From NCBI RefSeq assembly GCF_030272615.1, contig NC_081410.1, forward strand, positions 285,139,957 to 285,199,956: a stretch of DNA of 60,000 nucleotides, given 5' to 3'. The translations under genes and the position numbers were made by a program. A model generated the notes under the pieces. It had not been told where the DNA came from and searched no databases. It saw only the letters and a program-made list of their open reading frames with translations. This document shows positions 35,501 through 47,500 of the stretch, one piece after another. Position 1 is the first letter of the stretch. The number at the start of each line of letters is the position of its first letter. Source of the stretch: Cryptomeria japonica. Taxonomy: Eukaryota; Streptophyta; Pinopsida; Cupressales; Cupressaceae.

Positions 35501-38500
35501 AGGCAGGCTATGGAGGAGGGGGGTGTATTTGGTTTCAGGCTGGATGACATTGAGGAGGATGAGGATGAGGATGAGGATGAGGATTCATTGCCGGTGCCCG
35601 AAGCAGGTGGAGACATAGATTCATCCAGGATGATGAGTCTCAATCAGCCATACCGAGCGAGGAGGCACAGTCATGCCCAATCCCACAGCAGACTTATACG
35701 ACTAGACAGTCTAGACCCTCTAGTTCTACCTCTCCCCAAGTTTTTGCTAGAGCTGGGAAGAGGAAGTTGTAATTGTAATTTGTAATGATGTATTTAACTT
35801 TGTTTTTACAAAAACTATTTAGTAATTTACTAGTTTGCTTCCAGGCTTCCAGCCATCAGCATTCCTCATGAGGATGCGATTTTGTAGACACTTTGCATTT
35901 AAATATATCTAGAATCAGCTTATTTCTTTTGTGTTATCATTTATTGACTCATTGGATGCATCTTCTCATTAAATTTTGCAAAAAAAATGCATTTTTTACT
36001 AAGTTTAAGCGTGTTTTTAAGTTGCCGAGTTTTTCGCCGAGTTTTTCCGAGTTTTTCTCGAGTTTTCCCCGAGTTTTTTTCCCAAGGGCTTGGCGAGTTG
36101 AGTCGAGTCGCGAGTAGTTCAACTATGCTAGCGACCAAACCTCTTAATCCCTCAAGCCAGCCAGGTTCTATTCATGCAAACTAGTAGGTAAATGAAGATG
36201 CAGAACATCTAATTGAACATACCTTAGTTATCTATAAACAAACCTACAAAATTCATGTGTTACTTTGATAAGGTGCCTTATAAAGGCATTGCAAGGAATT
36301 TACTACATTCCAGCTGGCAAACTAGTTAAAGATAACAGTTAAATCAGCAAATGTGGCCAAGAATATCAATAAGACCATAAGAAATTCATTCAATGTTCAT
36401 GGAGACATTCAAAAGATGCCAAATCTACACATTAAATCATTTCTTAAGAATTACAATGTTATATTACACTATGTGGGAAAAAAAACTAAAAAAAAAAAAA
36501 GTAAAATGCCCTAATCCTATTAAAAGAAAGCACCACATAATCTACAACCCTTTCTCTTTTTTGTTTGTCTACAACCTTTTTAACCCCTTTCATTTTATAA
36601 ATGGAAAGCACATATATATCTTCCAACATGATTAGCAGACTTGGGGAAAGAACCATGAATGTCTGCAAGCACATAGGCCACCCATACCTACTTGCACCAT
36701 CTTCACACAACCATACACTCGAAACCATGCCCCTTGCATCAACAGCCATATGCCTTTGTACACAAATCATGTCTCTAACGGGTCAACAAAAATACTAAGT
36801 ACAATTTGAAAGTCATCCTCCATCTAATCATGTCCATTTGAGACCATTAATGATAACATGTGTTGTGTAGATAGGTAAATAGGGTTGTATATTCAAAGGC
36901 CAAAGTTTTGAGAAAACATATGCCCTAAATGGTGAGAGAAAGTAAAAAACATCTCAAGATCATAAATGACATGCCTAGATGGGAAATTCCATAATCCTGA
37001 AATAGAGGGAAATGAGAAAAGAGAACATAGCAGTGGCATGCTAGGATGAGAAACTCCAAAATCCCAAAATCTAGGGAAATAGTTAAAGGGCACTAGGAGG
37101 GAATGGCATACTGAGAAGGGAAATTCCAAAATGGCATGCCAAGATGGAAAGCATTCCCTAATAGATCCACTACATTCACCTATAGTTTCTAATTGCAGTT
37201 TGCCATTGTCAATGACTCCTTTGCCATGATCCAATTTTTCAAATAACCAACAAAGTAATTTTAATATAGATTTTTCTCTAATTATTAATAAATCTTTTAT
37301 TATTCAAAAAAATCTTTTATTTATGATCCAATTTTTCAAATAACGCAAACAGAGAGTCAAGTCATCCATTTAAAAACCAAAACTGATGTCAATTAATGTC
37401 GAAAACAACTCAACTATTGTGAAATAAGGTATTATCTAAGGATAGAAAGGATCCAATTCTACAACTAAAACATGAACAATAAAGAATTCAGCATCTTACT
37501 TTGCTCATCTTTAATTTGAATGGAATCACAGAGAAGACAGAACATACAAAATAGGGTGAGGCAATAAATTTTCTTGTGGATATAGTACAATAGACAGTTT
37601 GTGGCAATGAATAAAACTGAATATAAGAATTCAAAACCATGAGAAAGAAAACATAATTTGGTGAATGTTGTTTAAAATAATTCAAGTTTTCTTGAAGAAT
37701 TGAAGAACTTGTTAACATTTCTACATATGTTATAATAAATAATAAACAAGAAGGGCTAAAGTTCAAAATTTCAGTGGTGGGCATGATTACATAAAGACTT
37801 TTGGCATAACAAGCTACACCAATTGGCCTTTACATATTAAGCTCCCCACAAAAATGACTTCAGCCATTAAGAAGACACACATTAACCTGAAAATTGTTAA
37901 AAAAACCTGAACCAATGACACAAGCATGAATTCAAATATTCAAACAAGCCCACCTCTGTTTCTTGATATCATCCAGAATTTGTTCATATAGAAGGGACAG
38001 ACACTCAAAATGTACATGTCCACAGGTCCGGTGAAAATCAAATTGCACGTATCTGAAATATCATTCCATTTGTCAGCAAAAAGATTTCAGTGACCGTCTT
38101 ATAACAAAGCTTCAAATGGAACTTTAATAATTACCAGAAAGGACTACCCAATCATCATCACTAGAGTCTAGAATATCATGAAAACAACAAAAGCGAATGA
38201 GAATAACATGCATACTTTATCTCATCATTGACAAGATTTTGCATTGCATTGGCATATGCTTGGCTCAATAGGCCTTCACCTCCCCTCTGTTTTATCAAAA
38301 ATATAAAGAACAAAAAATCAGTACTCTCATCAGTTGTGATATGAGACGAAACGAATAGTCCAGAATATAAAATTAAAATTCATTAACCTTGCAAATTCAA
38401 CATAGAGATCATAGAATAAGAACTGTGAGAAAAAGTCTCTGAATTTTCTCAATAAAACATACCTGATTAATTAAATCTATAGCTATAACTGACCCATATC

Positions 38501-41500
38501 TTTTCTTCAAATCAGAAAAGTGACGCTCCGCTGCTAAAGCCTGCAATTTTAGACTAGATTCTGTAAGATGCATACTACATGAGCCTATTCTAGATGTCAT
38601 AAAAGTTAAAAAAACATAACACACACATGCAACCAATGATGCTGTTGCCTAAGAAAGTGAAATTTTTACATGTGCCACAATCCTAGATTTTGACTATAAC
38701 GAAGAAAATCAAGCATACTCACTGTATCATCAGGATTTATGAGTTTAAAGCTAGGTTTATATGTCAGGTCTACAATCTGCTCCCACAATAAAGGGATGGA
38801 CCCTCGTACCTGTAAAGTTTGGACAAGAACAAGGAAAGCTGTAGAAAACATAATTTTCTCAAGAATGTGCAATATTTCTCAATGGATGATATACACTCTT
38901 ATATATTATATACAAGGCAAGATTGAACAATTCTGTCTCTAACCTTATAAAGAAATTTTGAAAATAACAGAAATGCTCACGGGAGCTTAAAAAAAAAGAT
39001 TTCAAGAAAGCCACATTACTTGCACATATGATGCTAAATATCCATTTGCCTCCAAAATTTGTTCACTTTCAACAAAGTTTGCAACATTTCCATCTGAATC
39101 AGCCCCTCTCCGCCACATACGAGTACCTGGAAATAATATAGCAGATCTCAAATAAGTGTTGATTCCAAAAGATAATGATAATAATAATGAACTTGTGCAT
39201 TCACAATACAATAACTTACAAAAACATCATGCACTATGTAAAAACATTAATTTAATGTTATAACAGTCATCTTTTTCCTGGTTCTATACTCGATTTATAA
39301 ATTGTTCCAGACACAAGCAGTTGATTCCTGAAAAGATCCCCCCCTGGACTGCTGTGACTGATCTTCCAGTATTACAATCAATTGAGAATACATAAAACAA
39401 TCTAAAATCAAAAAATATTTATTAGTCTTCCTTTCATGGAAGGTTAAATTCCAGTTTCCAGTCCAAATATCCTCTTTGCTCCATGTTGCACATATTCTCA
39501 CCTCACCTCTACTGTATTTTTTGGGTAACGAACAAAGCTAAAAGTGTCTTTTTAGATTCACCTAAGGAAAAAGGCTGACACGCACTTCAATTCAAGGCAA
39601 AAGGATTTTATATTTTTTTTGACTCAAAGTAAAGGCTTGTGGTATTGTTTATTGAAGGCTTAACTGACCCACTTAGAGGCTTAGTAAAAGCTTTCGACCC
39701 TACTTCTTTCAAATAAGCTATTAAGAAAGCCTTGGATCTCAAAACTTCAACACTTAGAGGTAGATTTCAGCCTATAGAGCAGCAGATACCAACACCACAT
39801 GGGCAATCCAGATCAGCTCCTTATGAACAATCAATGTCAAATAATTATGGACAACCAAAAATCTCTACTTTTGGGCAACAAAAGAAACAATTTCAGCAGA
39901 GTTACCAAAATAGAGAATTTCTTAAAATTACTTAGAAAATGGAATCAAGAAACGAACTCCACAGGAAGAAACTTTGCTTCTCATGCAAAGAGCATTGGGA
40001 ACCAGAACATGGGTGTCTCCCAAAAGGACACTGACAGGGACATCACACAGAGATAATTTTTGAGGATGAGGAAGCAAAAGAAACTAGGGCATTACCAGAA
40101 AAGGAAGAAGCAGAGGCAGATGTACCTAAAGGAGAGAAGACTACTAGTAGCATTTCAGTTGCACTTTCAAGTGCACCTAGGTACCACCCATTCAAAGTTC
40201 GTTGAGTGTTTGAAAGAACAAAACATGAGTATTAATTGACAATGGGGCAACCCATAGTTTTATGATGAGTTTACTAAAATAGAAGAGGCTACCCACAAAA
40301 GTATTTCAGAGATTAATATTATTGTAGTAGATGGATGTACTATACCATGCACTAGGAGGGACAAAGGATTAGACGTTACACTTGGTACAACAAAATTATT
40401 GATGATTTCTACGTGGTTGGCATAGGAAACAAATCTGGTCTTAAGGGTGCTATGGCTTCATTCCCTTGGGAATATATCAAAAAATTACAATACCACGGAA
40501 CTAGATTTCATCACGATGGTATTGTACTTTGTGGCACGGCCAATGGTGCTCCACCAAATATTTCAGATAAGAGAATGGAGAGAGCTTTCAGTTTTATTAG
40601 CAAAGTGGGTAGTGTTGACATGTCGAAAGTCGCATTGCTGCAACTCTATCCGGCCAACGCAGATTAGAATGATCTCGCCAAGTATCCTATCCCCTCTTCT
40701 ATAAGGAAGCCCTAATGCTGCTTTTAATCAATCAAAGGGGACAACCTCAAGGTTCCAAATGTCAGTTCCTAACTGCGGGATAGCTCAACAGTCGATGTGT
40801 TTTGCTGGGAGCACAAGGGGACTTACGTTTTGCAACAAGCTAGTCTACTACGATTCTCAGACTAGGAAATAAAAGTAAAAGAGAAGGGTTTAGGAAACCT
40901 AAAATCAACAAGATTGGTATGCGGGTAGACGGATTCAACATAACCATTCCCTGCTTGGCCAGAATGGCTCACAACCTCGCTAGAACGGTGCAATCTTCAA
41001 GGGGACTTGGAAGATTTTCAGATTGCAGGAGCATGGCTAAGCACCAAATTTTGGCACAGCTCAGACGGACACCTACAATTGAACTAAATGCAATTAAAGG
41101 CTCAGGCTAACCATACACAAGGACATACAATCAATATATCCTCAATGGTATGAGCCTGAATCCATCAAATACCTGCACACCCAAAAGAAAGATCTATCTA
41201 AAATGCTGAAAGAAACCATGCACACAGACTAAAACCAAGACGATAAACACCAAATCAATGACCATTATATTGATTCTAGCTGCCTATTACAACAATTTTT
41301 GCAGCATCTCTATGCTACCTCTAACTACTAAATTCTAACTAGAATCTAACTATCTAACTAGAGTCTAACCCTTTACAAAAGAAAGGCCTCTGCCTTTTAT
41401 AGAATTTTCAATTCGAACCAATGGCCAAGATTGATTGCATCTAGGGGCCCTGATCTACCTTCCAGAAGCTGGCAACTTTAACCCATGCCCACTCAATTCT

Positions 41501-44500
41501 CAGCTATCCCTTCAACCACCTTCTCAACTACCAACAACTGTTTGGCTTCAATTTGGGTCTATCCGCTAGTTGGAAATAGCTGACCTATGTCCTCTCACTC
41601 TGAATTCATTAGATGGAGCCCACAGGCAGCTTTACATTAAACAATTTCAGTTTTCAGAAACTAAACTTCTGGAATTAAATCCATCTATGCATTTCTCGGG
41701 AATGCATACTTGTTGCATTCTGAATGTTCTTCGATCTTTGGTCTCGGTGGTGGACTTCAACTTGGGGTCCAGCAGCACGCTTCCCAAAGTTTGGTTCCGA
41801 TCTCGCACTCCTGCATCTTCTTCTCCATCTTCTAGCGCCTGGCTTTGATCTTGTGTTAAGTCATCACTTTAACTCCTCCCAATGTCGTTTTCCTGCGAAC
41901 AAACAATTTCACCTTTAATCAATCAGTTTGAAAAATTAATTAAATTAATTTGACAAATATTAAATTTTATTTAAAGTCTGGCTTTGGTAGAGTCTGGGCT
42001 TGAGAAGCTCTTTGTGAAATGTATCTTTTAAATGTCACTCTTCAAACGTGAAATCCGATCCTTCGTCTTGATTCACTCTCCAACTTAGACGAAATTTAGG
42101 CCTGAGAGGTGAACTGCAAGATGTTAACTTCAAGCCTTTTTTTAAGAAGCATATCCAATTTCGAACGCTTCACCTAAAATGCGAGATTTTTTTGTTTAAG
42201 ACGCCTCTCTAAACTTGGTCTAGCAAACTCGGCCAATTCAGGCGAAATGAGAGAACCCTTGATTCATCCCTTGGTTATGCAAAAATCGGACCTTAGCCCA
42301 AAAATGTGAGACTTGCCTTATCGTTTTAAAACTTCAGCCAATTGAGGTCTTAGTGCACGATTTTCATTTAGGTCAAAACGCCCCCTCATGACAATTTTGA
42401 GCAACTGATGATTTGCGCGATTTATTGTTTTGCCAAGTTGAACGTCTAACTTAAGAAGTCCGGCCAATTTGACCAAAATGTGCAATCTATTTCCTCAGAC
42501 ACATTTCACTTATTCTCCATTTTTGGCCTATAGGCCGAATTTATGATTTGAAACTCATTTATTTTCGGCTTTTTGAAGTGAAATTTCACGAACTTTGAAG
42601 TTTTCAGCCTATGAAGTTGTTTTGTGCGAACTTGAACTTGATCTCATTTGTTTTCAGAATGATGAAGTGTTGGGCCGATCTTTTCACCTTGCAATGCAGG
42701 TCTAAAGGTCGAATTGAGAGTTTTCGACCTTTGAATTTTGGTCTTTTTGCACGATTTTCCTTTCATTTTCGTTCAAATGCCCTTTCATGGCAATTTCAGC
42801 TAACAGAAGCTTTTCACGAGATTTAACTTTCTTCCTCACCTTTCGGTTTCTTAGACTATTTTGAGAGTTTGAAGTTTTTTCTTCTCCTTACATTTCGGCC
42901 CCCCTTGCCAATTTGTAAGCTTTTGCTTGCATTTCGGCCTAAATGGTCAAGATGCAAGACTTAGAGATTTTCGGCCATTTAGGTGAATTTGAAAGTTTGC
43001 CACTTGAATTCGTATATTGGCTAATTGAGATTTTTGGGCAAATGAGAGGGAATGCGAACTTAAACACTTTTTTCCTTTCGGGCTATAAAGCCTAAAACGC
43101 GAACTTGGGAACTTAGCATTTCGGCACTTTAAGCCGATTTTGTGAGCTTGATATCCCTTTTCGGGCATTCACAGGAAAATGGTGACTTCTCTTTTGATGG
43201 AGTTAGGGTATTTTGTGTGGAATGAGCGATTTTTATTTGCCCTTTCTGCAAGTGAACTTCAGGCATAATAGAGGGAATTCGTGATTTATATTTGGTGTTC
43301 GTTTTCGGCTTACTGGTCGCCTTGCGCGAAGTTGGGGAGTTCTTTCCATTCTCGCAAATCACAAGGAAAGACCGAGTTTGGGTGCACGGGGCCTTGATTC
43401 CGATATTTTAATTTGTCTTTTGCCATATGTACAAGCCTCTGGTAGTATGTGGGACCAATGAAAATCTTTGATCGCATTTTACTTCATGTCCGTCCATTAT
43501 ACATCTGTTCTTTACCCCACTGTTCGTAACCACACCTGTTAAGTTGTTCAGTGATATACTCAATTGTCATAGGCTTAAAAGGTGTAGGATCATGAACAAC
43601 ACCACTTGAAGTAAATCACCTTCGAAAGGGCAGATTCGAAAAGTTGTCGTGGAGTTTGTCTAGATGTAAAAGCATGTGGATTGATGATAAGATCTGGAAC
43701 AATGCCTTCTTTTGTGAAAGGCATATTTTCTTGCTCTTCTATAAACTCCACAACTACTTTTTGACCATGCATGCTGGAAAACTTATCGCCATGCATGATG
43801 GACATCTTACTTCTCTTAATCTTACCATGCATGATGGACATCTTACTACTTTTTGGCCATGCATGATGGACATCTTACTTCTCTTAATCTTACCCTCGCA
43901 AATTTTCTTCCATCATCATTGATTGCCATTACAACTTGATCAACCCTCCCCTTTTCTGTATGTTTCAACTTGAGGCTGAAATTTGAATCAGGTGATTGTG
44001 GATCCACCTTTCCAATTAAAATGTCACCACTATAAAGGTTTGAGGCAATATATGGTAGTCCATCCTCATCAAGCTTATCTACTCTGTTTGGCTTTCCAAA
44101 ATCTACTTCTGGCCTAGATGAACTCTTAGAGTCACTATTATCATGGTTTGTCTCTGATGTGAATGTGTGAAAATGAATGGTTCAGAACAGCCCACGATCT
44201 ATTGAAGCATGATTTATAACCAATGAGTCTTCCTGGGTGTATCCATAATGAACATTGACTGCAACAACAGCATTTTGACCATTATAGAGCTCCACCTTCC
44301 TGATACACTCAGAAGACATAGTCTTAAACAAAGGTCTTTGAGGATAAAATAATTGATGAGATGTTGTGTCACACTTTGTACGGGAATTTGTTGCATTATA
44401 TCCAATTGCTTGCCTTGAGTGTTCTTTTGATTGGAGAGGTGTTCTAGTTGCAGGATTGTGGTTGGCAAAGGGGATGATGCTAGTAAAAAAGATGGATCCA

Positions 44501-47500
44501 ACTCACAATGAGTAAACTGTTGATAGTTTGGGTTCTTTTCAGCCATCGGGTGTGGATATGAAGCAAACTTGTCCCCAGTAGGAAGGATTTGGATATCTTG
44601 CATCCCCTAGCTTTGCAGCATATTGAACCCTAAGCCGTAATCTACGCATCTCAGAGAGATTCTGCAATGGATTTGTTGACTTAAGGTTTGCTACAACACC
44701 TGTGCATTTGGCATTTAACTTATGAGGGTGAGACCAATTTCCTATAGAAAATGCTCTTGAAAGACCATTTGTGACAATGGAAGCATCAACATAATCATCC
44801 ATTGACTTCATATTCCCACGCACTGAGATTTCTCTCTCTATCTTCCCAAGAAAACACCAAACACGAGGGTCCCCTGTGAACCAAGGGGTGTGTGTGCATT
44901 AGGCACAACAAGTAGCTTAATGCTTTGTGAAGAATCCATCCACATTCCATGGTAAAAGATGTTATCCTATTGAGATACATACCATTTTGGATAGGCATGG
45001 TACAATGTTCAGTGACTTACCTCATAGATTGCATCCTAATAGAGGGTTTGAGTACATCGTAGAGCTTGATTGCACTGTTCCTGCAAGGTTGTGAGTTCTG
45101 GCCAAGCAGGAATTGGTTATCTTGAATCCGTCTACCCGCACACCAGTCTTGTTAATCTTAGGTCTCTTAACCCTTCTTTGCTTTTATTTCCCAGTTTGCG
45201 AATCGGATACAGACCAGCTTGTTTCAAAACGTAAGGCCCCTTGTGCTCCCAGCAAAACACATCGACCATTGAGTTATCCCGCAGTCAAGAACTCACATTT
45301 GGAACCTTGAGGTTGTCCCCTTTGATCGATTAAAAACAGCATTAGGGCTTCCTTATACAAGAGAGGATAGGATACTCGGCGAGTAAATTCTATTTTGCAT
45401 TGGCCGAATAAGGTCGTAGCAATGCGATTTTAGCCACGTCAACAAGTTGCACAAAGCCAACACATATAAAGTGTCTCCAAAGAAAACCTCCAATATAGAC
45501 AAAACCAGTAGAGATTATATGCAGACCAACATCCTACAAAGAGGAGTGTTGAGGTAGCTAACATGATTTTCTCAAGACTACAGCCATATAGGCCTCTTTC
45601 AATCAAGAAGAGTGGAGATAAAAAGATCAAGCCCCATTTCTATGGGCCATACAAGGTCACACGAAGAATTAGTAAGGTTGTTTATGAGCTTGAGTTACCA
45701 AATCACAACAAGACACACAATGTGTTTCATGTATTATGTCTCAAAAAGGCATTGGGACAGCATGCTAGTCCTTCTACTAAGTTGGTTCCTTTGCATTACG
45801 AAGGCAAACTTATATTGGTACCTGAAACTATCTAGAATGTCAAAGAAAAGAAATTAAAAAATAGGAAGATAACAGAGTATATGGTACGATGGAAGGATCT
45901 TGCCACCAAAGATGCCACTTGGGAGGGTGAAAAGATTCTTGAGCGTCCCAACTTGCAAATGCTTGAGGGTAAGCAATTTTGAGAAGGGCAAACTATAATG
46001 TTCCCTTTTTTGAACTAAATCAATCAAAGGACTTGAACCCTATTTTTATTCTCCAAAGAATAAAGGGGGGATTTATATTGGAATTTATAATAATATTTTA
46101 ATAAGTTATAATCTTGGAAAAATGACAATTTATTAATTATTAAATGGGGCAAAAAAACAATAAAAATAATAAAGTGAAAAATATTCAATTAAAAGAGATA
46201 TTAATTACCTAAAAGGCAATAAATAATTGTAAAAGGGAAAAGGATGAATATTCAAATAAAATAGTTAACATAAACTCTCTTCCTCTGAGGTTATAAATTC
46301 TCTTGACTTATGAAGAGTTAGACGATGAAAATATTTTGGTTCTTACTGTTGGCTTCACATAAAGGTCAAGTATTGTATTTCCAATGGAACTTTAGGTTTG
46401 ACAAGTTTCAACAAATGTGAATAAAATACAAAAAAGAAATATTTATTTCTACAGACATGCTTAACCCAAAACAAACCAGTGGACTTTCAAGGGTTTTGAC
46501 AGTGTTTAAATTATTGGAGGACCCCTGCAACATGCTGGCCCGCACAGGTGCACTTTCTATCCATGGTGTGAGGTTTCAAGGAAAAAGTGCTTGGTTTTAA
46601 TGAGTCTTTTTACTCTGCAAAATGGCACCTAGGTCTTGGCAAAGGGTTGCAAGTGATTTCAGTTGGGAAATTCTAATGTCCCCTTCCTAGCCAAATTCGG
46701 TAAGTAAGGTTAGTCTATCATCGGATCCTCGTAGACTAAGAGGATGGATAGGGGATCCAAGATTAAGTTGCTTTTCTCTTGTTAGCTTACTAGAATTGAA
46801 TGAGAGGTATCAATTACCATAGTTTTCAAAAATGAAGGACCATTACATGAAATTTATGTGAAAAAATGAAAAAATTTACTCTGTGGCATGCTTCTCGAGG
46901 CAGAATTTCGACTAATCCTTGGACTGGCTTAATCCTCAGTCCATCCTTGAACTACGTTTTGAATTTCGTCAAATTCTAGGTTCGTTTGCTATGTCTTTCC
47001 TTCAATTTCGGGTTTTAAAATCCCGACTGCAAGTGGAGAATTTTCTTCAAACTGCAAGTTTTAATGATATTCATTGTTTTGGTCTTTGTAGGGGAATTTT
47101 TGATTTATTACATGTGCACTTTTATTTAAAAGATGTTACTTGTAATTTGTTTTAAATTTCCCCTTTGTTGTTTTTATCTTTTTTATTGTTTTTTGGTCTT
47201 TTTTAGTTAAAATAGGGATTTTTTGACTCAATTACAAGTAAACTTGCAGTTTGGTCAAAAAACCCCTACTTTAATGGTTTTTGCATGTAATAGGGATTTT
47301 AAATCCCCATTACATATGTGCAAGCAAGTATAACTTGTTGTAGGGATTTTATTTCCCATTTACAAGTATTTAAAACTTGCAGTTTGCTCCAAAAAACCCG
47401 ATTTTGCCTTGTAAGTGAAAAAGTGACAATTTAAAACTTGCACTTTGGTCCAAAAAACCCGATTTTGCTCATAAAGTGCATTTTTGACATTTTAAACTTG

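Larger units (their letters stand above)
40613..45444. mobile_element. 4.8-kb unit with about 400-bp inverted ends enclosing a Pol IV/V subunit gene fragment
   Basis: The left end starts TGTTGACATGTCGAAAGTCG at 40613. The reverse complement of the right end starts TGTTGACGTGGCTAAAATCG at 45444, and the two agree for about 400 bp at perhaps 85 percent by eye. Inside are sequence of unknown type (41011-41950), a T-rich repeat leader (41950-43380) and an NRPD2-like pseudogene (43380-44875). The unit separates gypsy protease from gypsy integrase. Inverted ends argue for a terminal-inverted-repeat or rearranged element; an LTR start and a solo copy at 8.2 kb argue for LTRs. No target duplication is evident. 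Confidence 0.5.

Noticed and set aside
35495-35785. Separate acidic protein gene
   Set aside because: It is the same frame as the hAT C-terminus upstream, separated by one nonsense codon.
43380-44875. A functional Pol IV/V subunit gene
   Set aside because: A large internal deletion, frameshifts and a triplicated segment break it; it is described as a pseudogene.
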